DNA from: Spirochaetia bacterium
GTDB taxonomy: Bacteria; Spirochaetota; Spirochaetia; Treponematales; Breznakiellaceae
Assembly: GCA_025997655.1 (NCBI GenBank)
Contig: BNUW01000074.1
Location: 1-11,870, forward strand
Reading direction: 5' to 3'
Length of the DNA stretch: 11,870 nucleotides
Both the position numbers and the translations under genes were made by a program. Each line of letters begins with the position of its first letter. Position 1 is the stretch's first letter. Below, piece after piece: positions 1 through 7,090 of the stretch. The notes under the pieces are model-generated. The model worked only from the letters and a program-made list of their open reading frames with translations, made no database searches and was not told the DNA's origin.

Positions 1-701
1 CGGGGCAGGTCTACCGGTACAATTGTCTTAATCGTGCCGGGCCCGGAGGACATCACCGCGACACGGTCCGCCAAAAACACCGCCTCTTCAATACTATGGG
101 TGATAAAAATGATCGTCTTGTGCGTTTTTTCCCATATCGCCAAAAGTTCGTCCTGCAATGTTTCCCGTGTTTGCGCATCCACCGCGGCAAAGGGCTCGTC
201 CATCAGCAACACCTCGGGGTCGTAGGCAAGAGCACGGGCAATGGCAACACGCTGCTTCATTCCGCCGGATAGCTCGTAGGGAAAATTGTTTTCAAAGCCC
301 TGCAACTCAACAAGCTCGATAAACCGGTCGCTAATTATTTTCCGTTCGGCCTTTTTTACCTTCTTAATTTCAAGCCCGTATTCAATGTTCTGCCGCACTG
401 TCCTCCAGGGAAAAAGCGCGTAACCCTGCAGCACGATACCACGGTCAAGCGCGGGCCCGGTCAACCGGTGGCCATCAATAAAGATTTCACCGGAACTCGG
501 CATGGAAAGCCCCGCCAGAATATCGAGAAACGTCGATTTACCGCAGCCCGAAGGCCCGACGAGGGTAACAAATTCACCGGCCGTAACATTCAGGTTAAGT
601 TTTTCTATGGCGGTAAACTGCCCCCGCCGGCCTTTGCCAAAACGCCTGGTATTAAAAACGCGCCCAACATCATGGGCAACGATCTTGTACTCTGTCATCA
701 T
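1..701 (-). CDS. ABC transporter ATP-binding protein, NitT/TauT (sulfonate/nitrate) type, 3' end cut by window edge
   Basis: This is the cytoplasmic ATPase of an importer. The frame is open from 701 to the left edge (233 residues), so perhaps 20-30 C-terminal residues are missing. Motifs seen: Walker A GPSGCGKST (49-57), a Q-loop within LQGYALFPWRTV (Q92), signature LSGGMKQR (144-151), Walker B LLMDEP (165-170) and switch histidine H202. The ALFPW stretch and overall pattern match the SsuB/TauB/NrtD group. Two ATGs stand in tandem at 699-701 and 696-698. An AAGG purine stretch lies 3 nt from the first and 6 nt from the second, so the second may be the real start. The gene follows the substrate-binding lipoprotein with 73 nt between, on the same strand. 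The permease is not seen and probably lies beyond position 1. The family is confident; the substrate is unknown. Confidence 0.93.
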   Translation of the reverse strand, partial: MMTEYKIVAHDVGRVFNTRRFGKGRRGQFTAIEKLNLNVTAGEFVTLVGPSGCGKSTFLDILAGLSMPSSGEIFIDGHRLTGPALDRGIVLQGYALFPWRTVRQNIEYGLEIKKVKKAERKIISDRFIELVELQGFENNFPYELSGGMKQRVAIARALAYDPEVLLMDEPFAAVDAQTRETLQDELLAIWEKTHKTIIFITHSIEEAVFLADRVAVMSSGPGTIKTIVPVDLP

Positions 702-719
702 GCACCTTCAAAAAAGGGA

Positions 720-755
720 CTTACCGGAGAAAGATGGAGGAGAGCCCCCGGTAAG
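720..755 (-). repeat. Inverted repeat between binding-protein and ATPase genes
   Basis: The arms CTTACCGG (720-727) and CCGGTAAG (748-755) are perfect 8-bp complements around a 20-nt loop, in the gap between the two ABC genes. There is no T-tract on either side, so it does not look like a full terminator. Hairpins after a binding-protein gene often stabilise the upstream mRNA or reduce expression of later genes. That role is inferred here from position only. Confidence 0.4.
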
Positions 756-774
756 CCCCCGGTCATTCATTACG

Positions 775-1845
775 TTACGGCCTTCCCGCCGCGTCGAATT
801 CGTGGGTCACGATATCCGCCACAGTAACCTTTGCGCCCGGTTCAAGGGAGCCCGCAGCCTTTGCACCGTCAATCCATTCCTGAATAAACGAATCGTTGAT
901 CTCCGAGGTGGTCGAATACCAGTGATTAGCCAGTACGGGAATACCGATAGCCTCTTCCGTCCACTTGGCGGTTTGCTCAGGGTTTTCGTTCGCCCAGCGT
1001 TCGGCCTTTTTTATGGCCCGGATAAAGCGGCGCACCGCCTCGGGATTCTTTTTGATAAAGTCGTCCGCAGCGTAGTACAGATACGTACCGGCATTTGCCC
1101 CCCGCAGTTCCCGGCTTGTGGCAATAACATTGCCGCCAAAATCTTCGACGCTCTTAAAGTAGGGCGGATGCGGAATGGCAATGTCGATAAGCCCCTGCTT
1201 GAGCGCCTGTATCCCCTCGATATCGGGCATGGTGAGGTACTCAAGCTTTTCCCGGGGAATATTGTAGCGTTCCAGCAGGACATCGGTGTTAAAGTCCATG
1301 CAGGCGTTGCGGGTAATCATCTGTATCTTGACCCGGCCCTGATGCTTGTTAATATCCGCAGGACTTTTGATGTCGCTGTTCGGGCCGGTTACCCACCACA
1401 TGTGCTGCAGGTGAATATCGGTAACCTCCGGCGGCGGTTCGACAATCGAAAGGCCGATAGCCCGAACGGCGGCCCCGCCCTCGCGGACAAGGGCAATCTC
1501 GTTCGGATGGGCGTCTCCCACATCGTTATCGCCGTGCAGGATTGAGGGGACCCGCTGTGGTACCGCAGTATCGCCGGTATAAACCACCTTAATCCCTTCC
1601 TCTTCAAAGAAGCCCTTCCTCTCGCCCACAAAGAAGGGTGCTCCGGTGCAATCCAGCTTAGACCATGTTTTGATGGTGTAAACATCCTGCCCCTGCGCGT
1701 TTTTTTGCGCTTCCAGGGTTTTGGCCTCCTTTTTCGCGCATCCGCCGGCAAATACGACGAGCAGGGCCAATAAACCAAGCGCGGTACCCTTGCGTACCGC
1801 CTTCCCAACAACGGTTTCCCGGGGGAAACTACCTTTTTTAACCAT
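775..1845 (-). CDS. ABC transporter substrate-binding lipoprotein, NMT1/SsuA-like (NitT/TauT family)
   Basis: This is the solute-receptor lipoprotein of the importer, 356 aa. The N-terminus has basic residues, a hydrophobic stretch (about 22-33) and a lipobox ending AGGC with the lipidated cysteine at C36. The mature part is typical of NMT1/SsuA-like periplasmic proteins, with a GERKGFFEEEGIKV motif near the start and a late FIKKNPEAVRRFIRAIKKA helix. An unusual aromatic patch, HMWWVTG, may shape the pocket. The start is set by a good Shine-Dalgarno (GGAGTG, 4 nt before ATG). The gene has its own strong promoter with a palindrome over the presumed transcription start, plus a structured leader. 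It sits downstream of cysK on the same strand, so read-through from the nitrogenase-like operon is also possible. The ligand cannot be read from sequence; organosulfur compounds are a guess from context. Confidence 0.9.
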   Translation of the reverse strand: MVKKGSFPRETVVGKAVRKGTALGLLALLVVFAGGCAKKEAKTLEAQKNAQGQDVYTIKTWSKLDCTGAPFFVGERKGFFEEEGIKVVYTGDTAVPQRVPSILHGDNDVGDAHPNEIALVREGGAAVRAIGLSIVEPPPEVTDIHLQHMWWVTGPNSDIKSPADINKHQGRVKIQMITRNACMDFNTDVLLERYNIPREKLEYLTMPDIEGIQALKQGLIDIAIPHPPYFKSVEDFGGNVIATSRELRGANAGTYLYYAADDFIKKNPEAVRRFIRAIKKAERWANENPEQTAKWTEEAIGIPVLANHWYSTTSEINDSFIQEWIDGAKAAGSLEPGAKVTVADIVTHEFDAAGRP

Positions 1846-1870
1846 TTTTCACTCCTTTTATGGTTACTAT

Positions 1871-1890
1871 ATCACCGCTTATGCAGTGAT
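1871..1890 (-). promoter_or_regulatory. Hairpin in the 5' leader of the binding-protein mRNA
   Basis: On the minus-strand transcript ATCACTGC and GCGGTGAT form an 8-bp stem (one G-U pair) around the loop AUAA, about 20 nt ahead of the Shine-Dalgarno. It lies in an inferred leader of about 86 nt. I do not recognise it as a known riboswitch. It may affect translation or mRNA stability. Confidence 0.4.
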
Positions 1891-1902
1891 TTATGAGAAT
1901 TC

Positions 1903-1934
1903 CTAAGTATTTACTAAGTTTAGTAAATACTTAG
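1903..1934. promoter_or_regulatory. 32-bp palindrome, probable operator at the binding-protein promoter
   Basis: The arms CTAAGTATTTACTAA (1903-1917) and TTAGTAAATACTTAG (1920-1934) are perfect 15-bp inverted repeats separated by 2 nt. On the minus strand the palindrome starts 5 bp downstream of the -10 box and so covers the predicted transcription start and first ~30 nt. That is the usual place for a repressor operator. It could also fold as a stem at the very 5' end of the mRNA. It does not resemble the other palindrome at 6973-7014, so a different regulator is likely. The regulator is not encoded in the window. Confidence 0.7.
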
Positions 1935-1938
1935 ATAT

Positions 1939-1967
1939 ACTATATTTTAGTCGCAAAATTTTGTCAA
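1939..1967 (-). promoter_or_regulatory. Strong sigma70-type promoter for the ABC transporter genes
   Basis: On the minus strand there is a perfect -35 TTGACA (1967-1962), a 17-bp spacer and -10 TATAGT (1944-1939). The predicted start is near 1932, about 86 nt ahead of the lipoprotein start codon. The spacer contains the short palindrome CAAAATTTTG. Such a strong core promoter directly followed by a palindrome fits tight repression that can be lifted. Confidence 0.75.
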
Positions 1968-1999
1968 GCCATTTTGCTTACTCCCTATCGGTTATTTCC

Positions 2000-2926
2000 T
2001 TAGAAGAGCGCCGTCGATAAATACCGCTCACCGGTATCGGGTAACAGGGCGACAATCGTCTTGCCCTTATTTTCCGGACGCTTGGCAACGGCCGTCGCGG
2101 CGAATAGGGCCGCCCCCGAGGATATACCGACGAGCAGTCCTTCACCGGCGGCCAAATCCCGTGACGCTTCAAAGGCTTCATCCCCGCGTACTTTAAATAT
2201 TTCGTCGATAATTTTAGTGTTCAAAATATACGGCACAAACCCTGCGCCGATGCCCTGAATCTTGTGGGGCCCGGGGGCGCTGCCGGAAAGCACCGGTGAT
2301 TCAAAGGGCTCCACGGCGATAACCTGTACATCCGGTTTACGCTGTTTGAGCGCCTCCCCAACGCCGGTAATCGTACCGCCGGTACCTACACCGGCGACAA
2401 AAATAGCAACATCACCCTTGGTATCGTCCCAAATTTCCACGGCGGTTGTAGCGCGGTGAATTGCGGGGTTCGCCGGATTGCCGAATTGATCCGGTATCCA
2501 CGAATTAGGCAACTGAGCGGCAAGTTCCTTGGCCTTGGCAATCGCCCCCTTCATGCCTGCGGCGCCGGGGGTCAGTACCAATTCTGCGCCCAGGGCTTTG
2601 AGCAGATTACGCCGTTCCATACTCATGGTGTCGGGCATGGTCAGAATAACGTGATACTTTCTCGCCGCCGCTACAAAGGCAAGGGCAATACCGGTATTCC
2701 CACTGGTCGGCTCAATGATAACCGTGTCCTTGTTGATGATGCCCCGCTCCTCGGCGTCCTTAATCATCGCGTAACCAACCCGGTCCTTTACCGACGACAG
2801 CGGATTAAAATACTCAAGTTTTACCAACAGGCGGGCTTCAACTTTTTTTAACGCATTGTAATTGACCGGTTCTAAAAGCGGCGTATTGCCGATGAGGTCG
2901 ATTATACTCTTTGCGATACTTCTCAT
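2000..2926 (-). CDS. cysK: Cysteine synthase (O-acetylserine sulfhydrylase, PLP-dependent)
   Basis: It catalyses O-acetyl-L-serine plus sulfide to L-cysteine plus acetate in the cytoplasm. At 308 aa it is full length for CysK/CysM. Motifs seen: PLP lysine in NPLSSVKDR (K47), the substrate loop PTSGNTG (73-79), the PLP-phosphate loop GTGGT (181-185), IQGIGAGF (223-230), GISSGA (267-272) and the C-terminal [10 protein letters not shown]. These match the OASS-A type better than cystathionine beta-synthase, because there is no CBS or haem extension. The start has a good Shine-Dalgarno (AGGAGT). It follows the NifK-like gene after a 17-nt gap, so it is probably in the same transcript. This placement suggests the nitrogenase-like enzyme or the methyltransferases release sulfide or a thiol, which is an inference. 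A homologous activity such as thiol sulfhydrylation cannot be excluded. Confidence 0.95.
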   Translation of the reverse strand: MRSIAKSIIDLIGNTPLLEPVNYNALKKVEARLLVKLEYFNPLSSVKDRVGYAMIKDAEERGIINKDTVIIEPTSGNTGIALAFVAAARKYHVILTMPDTMSMERRNLLKALGAELVLTPGAAGMKGAIAKAKELAAQLPNSWIPDQFGNPANPAIHRATTAVEIWDDTKGDVAIFVAGVGTGGTITGVGEALKQRKPDVQVIAVEPFESPVLSGSAPGPHKIQGIGAGFVPYILNTKIIDEIFKVRGDEAFEASRDLAAGEGLLVGISSGAALFAATAVAKRPENKGKTIVALLPDTGERYLSTALF

Positions 2927-2943
2927 ATTTTACTCCTATCCTT

Positions 2944-4314
2944 TTACCTGCTTGCCGTTACCGCGCTCAGGGTGTCTTCAATTAAGGTGAGCGCGCCGTC
3001 AAAACCGGTATAGCCCCGGTTAATAACACAACGGTTCGCCACCGGAAAACTGACGCTAAGATGGGGCGCGCCAATTTTAAGCGCGGTGGCCCGTTCAAGG
3101 GCGCTGCCAAATACGAATGCGGGGCTTAATGTTTCGACATATAAATCCGTATCCCGCCGGGGATACATTTCGGAAATATAGCGCCCCGTTTCGCTTGCCG
3201 CCGAATCAAAAACGATGCGCGGGTTTATACGCGGGTTTTTATTACGCAGTTTTTGTATAATTTGCTCTTTTTCATTTTCATCCAATACTTCGGTGCATTG
3301 AACCAGCGCCGGAATCCAGCCAAGGTCATCGGTAAGAAAACGGGTAAGGGCAACCGCATAATTAGTATCCGCCACAATAACCGCGTACCGCTGATGGTCG
3401 CCGTCAAAATAGGCGTCCACTATCGGCGCAAGCTGTGCATAATAGCGGTAGTTTTCCTGCTCAATAATTGCTTCCACATCAATAGTAAGGCCCAGCGCCT
3501 TTACAACTTCCCGTAACAGGCCGGCGGTTGCCGTGGGGCCAATGGGCAGGGAGGTTTGTATATAAGGAACATCGTAAAGTTCTTTATATACCCTGGCTGT
3601 TTCGATTCCGTATATATCGGAAACCACAATAGTAAGTTCCGCTTCGGCGGAGTTTTGTATACCATCCAGGGAATCTTCGGCAGTAAAAAAGCTATTTACC
3701 TCAAGGCCCAAAAGTTCCAGCGCCCGCCGGAGCCCCGCCAGGTTGCCCCGCCAAAAAATGTCCATATAGGGCACAATGCCCAGCAAATTTACCGATAGCG
3801 GCCGCTTTTTTACCGGCTTTTGTACAAATTGCCGGACGATGGCTTCCATAACAATATCGTAACCCAGGTAGGAATTCCCCCGAAACCCGCCCGTTTTGGC
3901 AAACACCAAATGCGGCGCATCAGGGGATGCGCCCATCTCCCCACGGATTTCGGACACCACCGCCTGGACATCATCGCCGATTATTTCGGTAACACAGCTG
4001 GTAATAACCACAAACAGGCGGCCTTCCATCACTTCGAAGGTACGGCGTATCTGTTCGGTAAGCCGGTCCGCGCCGCCAAAAATAACTTCACGCTCGCCTA
4101 TATTGGAACTTGGTACGGAAAGGCCGCCGCAAAAACCGCCCACCTGCATGGCCGCCGTACCCGCCTGCCCCCAGGCAATGCTCGCCGCGCAGCCCGATGT
4201 GGCGTGCATGATGGGTATTGTTTCGGGCAAGGCCTCCAGCGTACCAAGCGCCCCGCCGAATGAGCAGAAGTACCGCGGACGTTCAATAGCGCTTCGTGTT
4301 ATATCTCCATTCAT
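2944..4314 (-). CDS. Nitrogenase-like component 1, beta-type (NifK-like) subunit
   Basis: This 456-aa protein belongs to the nitrogenase component 1 superfamily and probably pairs with the NifD-like gene before it in an alpha2beta2-type complex. The three P-cluster cysteine positions of NifK are recognisable: C17 (in YFCSFGG), C42 (in HATSGCAAS, spacing 25 as in NifK) and C107 (in TSCVTEIIGDD, like the NifK TTCMAEVIGDD stretch). The C-terminus FPVANRCVINRGYTGFDGA aligns with the NifK FPxxDRHHxHRxTTWGYEGA region. It is shorter than true NifK (about 520 aa) and lacks the long N-terminal extension. Its ATG shares one base with the TAA of the NifD-like gene (TAATG), indicating translational coupling. 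It differs too much from NifK to be a N2-fixing subunit with confidence. Relatives to test are MarK and other group IV proteins, BchB/ChlB and NifN. Confidence 0.88.
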   Translation of the reverse strand: MNGDITRSAIERPRYFCSFGGALGTLEALPETIPIMHATSGCAASIAWGQAGTAAMQVGGFCGGLSVPSSNIGEREVIFGGADRLTEQIRRTFEVMEGRLFVVITSCVTEIIGDDVQAVVSEIRGEMGASPDAPHLVFAKTGGFRGNSYLGYDIVMEAIVRQFVQKPVKKRPLSVNLLGIVPYMDIFWRGNLAGLRRALELLGLEVNSFFTAEDSLDGIQNSAEAELTIVVSDIYGIETARVYKELYDVPYIQTSLPIGPTATAGLLREVVKALGLTIDVEAIIEQENYRYYAQLAPIVDAYFDGDHQRYAVIVADTNYAVALTRFLTDDLGWIPALVQCTEVLDENEKEQIIQKLRNKNPRINPRIVFDSAASETGRYISEMYPRRDTDLYVETLSPAFVFGSALERATALKIGAPHLSVSFPVANRCVINRGYTGFDGALTLIEDTLSAVTASR

Positions 4315-5825
4315 TATTCTACCGCCTCTCTTATATACTTAAACGGGTTTTCTTTGTACCAGCTTTCTTTGTAGGGCAGCTTAAAATACGTTTTACCAAA
4401 CACCGGATTGATAAGCTGCTTATAAACGCGCCGCGCAAGTTCAAACGCGCCGCGATACCCGATATACGGCAGCGAACTGCTAAATACCGTATGGGTTGGA
4501 ATCCCCATCTTTGCGGCGGTGGCGTTACTCTGGGAATGGCCCAGGAAAAGATCGGGGTTTAACCGCTTTAACATATTTGCTTCCTCAAAGGGCTGCATAT
4601 TGGCAACATTAAACGGAATATCCCCTGCAATCTGTTCGAGCTTTTCGTATTCATGCTCCGCAAATTCGTCATGGTGAAAAGCCCGCACGCCGATTATTTT
4701 AAAGCCCAGTTCATGTAACAACTGCGAGGTGGCAAGGGCGCGGTACTCACCGGCGCTTACAAACGCTGTTTTACCGGCAAAAAATTCACGGTAGGGAACC
4801 AAAGCCCGGTCTAAATCCGCTGTTTCACGGGCTATAAGCCGCTCCGCTGCCTCTTCTTTGCCAAAATGTTTGGCCGCCAACCGTATCCAGTCCCCGGTAT
4901 TCGCTATGCCTATGGGCATATGCTGTAACAAGTAGGGTATATGGTATTTTTCTTCAAGGAACTTGAGAAAATAATCATCATGGGTGGGGCAGGTACTAAT
5001 CGAAAGGGCGGCATATTTTACCCGCCACATTTGTTCGGTATCGGTATACAAAGGAAATATATTCACGTCGAGATCAAGGGAGTTTAAAAGCCGGGTAAGT
5101 TCGTCTTCGTCAATTTTACTCATGGAGGATATGTTGAATAAATTTACCGTCCGCTTTTTCATGTATTCAAATTGAAAATCCCCCGCGTCATCGGGCAGTA
5201 CTTCTTTTTTACGATCCCACTCTTCGGGGTCGTCAATTAAGGTGCGGCCTATCCCGTGATATACCGCATCGTAGGCGGTTGCCCATATTTTTGTCTTAAA
5301 GCCTTCGCAGTGTACGGGGACTATCGTTGCCGTGACGTTTTCTTTCAGGTCATCAATAAGGCCGTCAACATCGTCACCGATAATGCCGGGCACACAACCG
5401 GTTACCACGGTGATTGTTTTAGGCCGGTATAAACGGTCAACCTCAAGGATGGCGCTGCGCAGCTTTGTTTCACCGCCGTTAATAACATCGGTTTCGCTTA
5501 AGGCTGTGGATACCCACATGGCGTCTTCGGTTTTACCAAAGCGCGCCGTGTACGCCCCGCGGTGGCTTCCGTTCTGGGAATGCAAACAGGAACCGCAGCC
5601 CACCGCCGCGTGCATCAGGGTGACATTATTCGGCATACTGTTGATGATGGCCAGCGCCGGCAGCAAAAGACAGAGCGATCCCTGGGCAAACTCCCGTTCC
5701 CCGTCCTGCATCATACAGCCGCCGCCTAATTTTTTCCGCAGGCCGCAGACAGTACCCCCATAGCTTATACAGGGATGAAGCCTGTCCTCTCGTTTAGGTG
5801 CCTGTTTGGTATCCAGTAAACTCAA
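4314..5825 (-). CDS. Nitrogenase-like component 1, alpha-type (NifD-like) subunit
   Basis: This 503-aa protein is the probable catalytic subunit of a nitrogenase-like reductase. The P-cluster cysteine positions of NifD are C52, C77 (in AVGCGSC) and C144 (in TGCVPGIIGDD). The cofactor-ligand cysteine matches too: C279 aligns without gaps with NifD Cys275 through the following EEKY-x-IP segment, 12 residues on. NifD His442 has no aligned counterpart. The KMGIP to Y-x-G stretch is two residues shorter, with H445 only nearby. The N-terminus carries extra cysteines C19, C27 and C37, plus C80. The start is TTG, chosen because AGGAGGG sits 4 nt upstream. The preceding methyltransferase gene ends 17 nt before it. 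The superfamily is sure. It is not a canonical NifD; methylthio-alkane reductase-like (group IV) is a plausible relative. The substrate is unknown. Confidence 0.88.
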   Translation of the reverse strand: MSLLDTKQAPKREDRLHPCISYGGTVCGLRKKLGGGCMMQDGEREFAQGSLCLLLPALAIINSMPNNVTLMHAAVGCGSCLHSQNGSHRGAYTARFGKTEDAMWVSTALSETDVINGGETKLRSAILEVDRLYRPKTITVVTGCVPGIIGDDVDGLIDDLKENVTATIVPVHCEGFKTKIWATAYDAVYHGIGRTLIDDPEEWDRKKEVLPDDAGDFQFEYMKKRTVNLFNISSMSKIDEDELTRLLNSLDLDVNIFPLYTDTEQMWRVKYAALSISTCPTHDDYFLKFLEEKYHIPYLLQHMPIGIANTGDWIRLAAKHFGKEEAAERLIARETADLDRALVPYREFFAGKTAFVSAGEYRALATSQLLHELGFKIIGVRAFHHDEFAEHEYEKLEQIAGDIPFNVANMQPFEEANMLKRLNPDLFLGHSQSNATAAKMGIPTHTVFSSSLPYIGYRGAFELARRVYKQLINPVFGKTYFKLPYKESWYKENPFKYIREAVE

Positions 5826-5829
5826 AATT

Positions 5830-5836
5830 CCCTCCT
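5830..5836 (-). promoter_or_regulatory. Shine-Dalgarno deciding the TTG start of the NifD-like gene
   Basis: AGGAGGG on the minus strand lies 4 nt ahead of TTG at 5825-5823, in the 17-nt gap after the methyltransferase stop codon. It is one of the strongest ribosome-binding sites in the window and compensates for the weak start codon. Confidence 0.75.
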
Positions 5837-5842
5837 AAAAAA

Positions 5843-6865
5843 TCACGCCGCATAACACGAACGGGTCATTGCTTTTATGTTTTCCACCGGTGTCGCCGGC
5901 GGAATATCGCATCCGGGCATGAGTATAAAACCGTTGCCCGTACCTGCGCAATCCATACATCGCCGGGAGGCGCGGGTAACGCCGTCGGGCGTTCCATGTA
6001 ACAGTACCCCCACCGGATCTATATTACCGGCAAAGGCCATTTTTCCGTCGAACACACCCCGGGCAGCGGCAAGATCTGCCTTATAGTCCATCGAAAAAAT
6101 ATCCGCGCCGGTTTGCGCGATTAAATCAAACCGGTCCGTTGTAGCGCCGCATATATGCAGACAGGAAATAGTATTTTGTTTCCGAAGCGCGGTAAATATT
6201 TTTTGCAGTACCGGAACCACAAATTCCGCAAAATGTTTTTTAGAAATCATATCCCCCGACGCATTCGGCTCGCCCATCTCGATAAGATCAATCCCGGCTT
6301 CGATATAGTTTTCGGTGTACGCAAGAAATACATCTCCGGCCCAATCCAGGAGGCGGTGTATCGTTTGCGGATTTCTATACACCCCGCGCATAAAATTTTC
6401 AACTCCGAATAGGAGCCCTGCCAGCGTTACCGGCCCCCACATCGTCGCGCCCGCCGCGTATTCATTCCCGGTTTTACGGACCACCGCTTTTGATATATCC
6501 TTTATTTTGGCAAGGGATACATCGGTTTTGAGTACATCAAGTTTTATGCCGTCTACTTCGTCAATACTCTTGATGGGCGCCTCCGCCACATCGCTCGCCC
6601 CTTTTGCGCGGAAATTGAGCTTCCCGCCTAAAGCCTGCACCACCAGATTACCGGACCCCGGTGCGCTCCACACCATGTCGCAGCCGGTGGCGGTATAGGC
6701 GTCGAACAGAACGTCCGCCGCCGCGCCGCTTTCCATGCCGAGCGCCTGCCGCTGGGAAAGGCCGTGACTGTTAAGCGCCCAGGACCCGCCGGAAAGCAAA
6801 GCAACCGGCGCCCGATCCGTGGGTTTAAGGGCTGAAGCGGCATGGATACGTTCTTTAGAATTCAT
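5843..6865 (-). CDS. MtaA/UroD-family corrinoid methyltransferase, first gene of the nitrogenase-like operon
   Basis: This 340-aa protein is of the uroporphyrinogen decarboxylase fold family that includes the methylcobamide:CoM methyltransferases MtaA/MtbA. The Zn-thiol ligand set of the methyltransferase branch is present: H237-x-C239 in LHICGATT and C319 in LMPGCDIPP. A GNIDP motif (280-284) lies between, where these barrels have a conserved strand. This favours methyl transfer between a corrinoid and a thiol or other acceptor over haem synthesis. It is the first gene after a promoter at 6886-6914. The Shine-Dalgarno is weak (ATAGG, about 9 nt off). Being co-transcribed with NifD/K-like genes, it may use the product or substrate of that enzyme; that link is inferred. 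Its corrinoid partner is probably the divergently encoded protein at 7130-7771. Confidence 0.88.
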   Translation of the reverse strand: MNSKERIHAASALKPTDRAPVALLSGGSWALNSHGLSQRQALGMESGAAADVLFDAYTATGCDMVWSAPGSGNLVVQALGGKLNFRAKGASDVAEAPIKSIDEVDGIKLDVLKTDVSLAKIKDISKAVVRKTGNEYAAGATMWGPVTLAGLLFGVENFMRGVYRNPQTIHRLLDWAGDVFLAYTENYIEAGIDLIEMGEPNASGDMISKKHFAEFVVPVLQKIFTALRKQNTISCLHICGATTDRFDLIAQTGADIFSMDYKADLAAARGVFDGKMAFAGNIDPVGVLLHGTPDGVTRASRRCMDCAGTGNGFILMPGCDIPPATPVENIKAMTRSCYAA

Positions 6866-6885
6866 ATAAAATACCTATGTCTATT

Positions 6886-6914
6886 AGGATAATGGGCTTA
6901 AAAATCTTTGTCAA
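6886..6914 (-). promoter_or_regulatory. Promoter of the methyltransferase/nitrogenase-like/cysK operon
   Basis: On the minus strand there is -35 TTGACA (6914-6909), a 17-bp spacer and -10 TATCCT (6891-6886). The predicted start near 6879 leaves a leader of about 14 nt before the ATG at 6865. The perfect -35 with a moderate -10 suggests a sigma70-dependent promoter that can be controlled. Confidence 0.65.
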
Positions 6915-6921
6915 GTGGATT

Positions 6922-6936
6922 TGCAAATTTTTTGCA
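6922..6936. promoter_or_regulatory. Short inverted repeat just upstream of the minus-strand -35
   Basis: TGCAAA and TTTGCA flank a TTT centre, giving a 15-bp site 8 to 22 bp beyond the -35 box of the leftward promoter. The position suits an activator site. In such AT-rich DNA a chance match is quite possible. Confidence 0.3.
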
Positions 6937-6972
6937 TTTATTTTGTCATCAGGGATAATTCATGATCAACAT

Positions 6973-7014
6973 GCTACATATAGTGTTATTATATAATATA
7001 ACGCTATATGTAGC
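6973..7014. promoter_or_regulatory. 42-bp palindrome between the divergent promoters
   Basis: The arms GCTACATATAG (6973-6983) and CTATATGTAGC (7004-7014) are perfect 11-bp complements. After one mismatched position the stem continues with GTTAT/ATAAC, leaving an 8-nt AT centre. It lies about 58 bp beyond the leftward -35 and 46 bp before the rightward -35, with no T-tract. A binding site for a regulator shared by the two operons is more likely than a terminator. No candidate regulator gene is in the window. Confidence 0.6.
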
Positions 7015-7060
7015 GTATACTTTTAAATTGAAAACATTCTTCTATAAATAAATTGGCTAC

Positions 7061-7090
7061 TTGACGGAAAATAACAATCTATAGTATACT
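7061..7090 (+). promoter_or_regulatory. Promoter of the corrinoid operon
   Basis: TTGACG (7061-7066), an 18-bp spacer and TATACT (7085-7090) form a good sigma70-type promoter. The predicted start is near 7097, giving a leader of about 33 nt. That is too short for a cobalamin riboswitch. The Shine-Dalgarno AGGAAGGGG (7116-7124) stands 5 nt before the ATG. Confidence 0.65.

Noticed and set aside
502..1545. Plus-strand open frame of 347 codons
   Set aside because: It runs antisense across the ABC ATPase and the binding lipoprotein, both with complete family motifs. It has no recognisable domain of its own.
2944..5825. True N2-fixing NifDK
   Set aside because: Both subunits are short, the His442 position is not conserved, NifH and assembly genes are absent, and the partners concern sulfur and methyl transfer.
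5843..6865. HemE uroporphyrinogen decarboxylase
   Set aside because: The H-x-C...C zinc-ligand set and corrinoid neighbourhood are those of the methyltransferase branch, and there are no other haem genes nearby.
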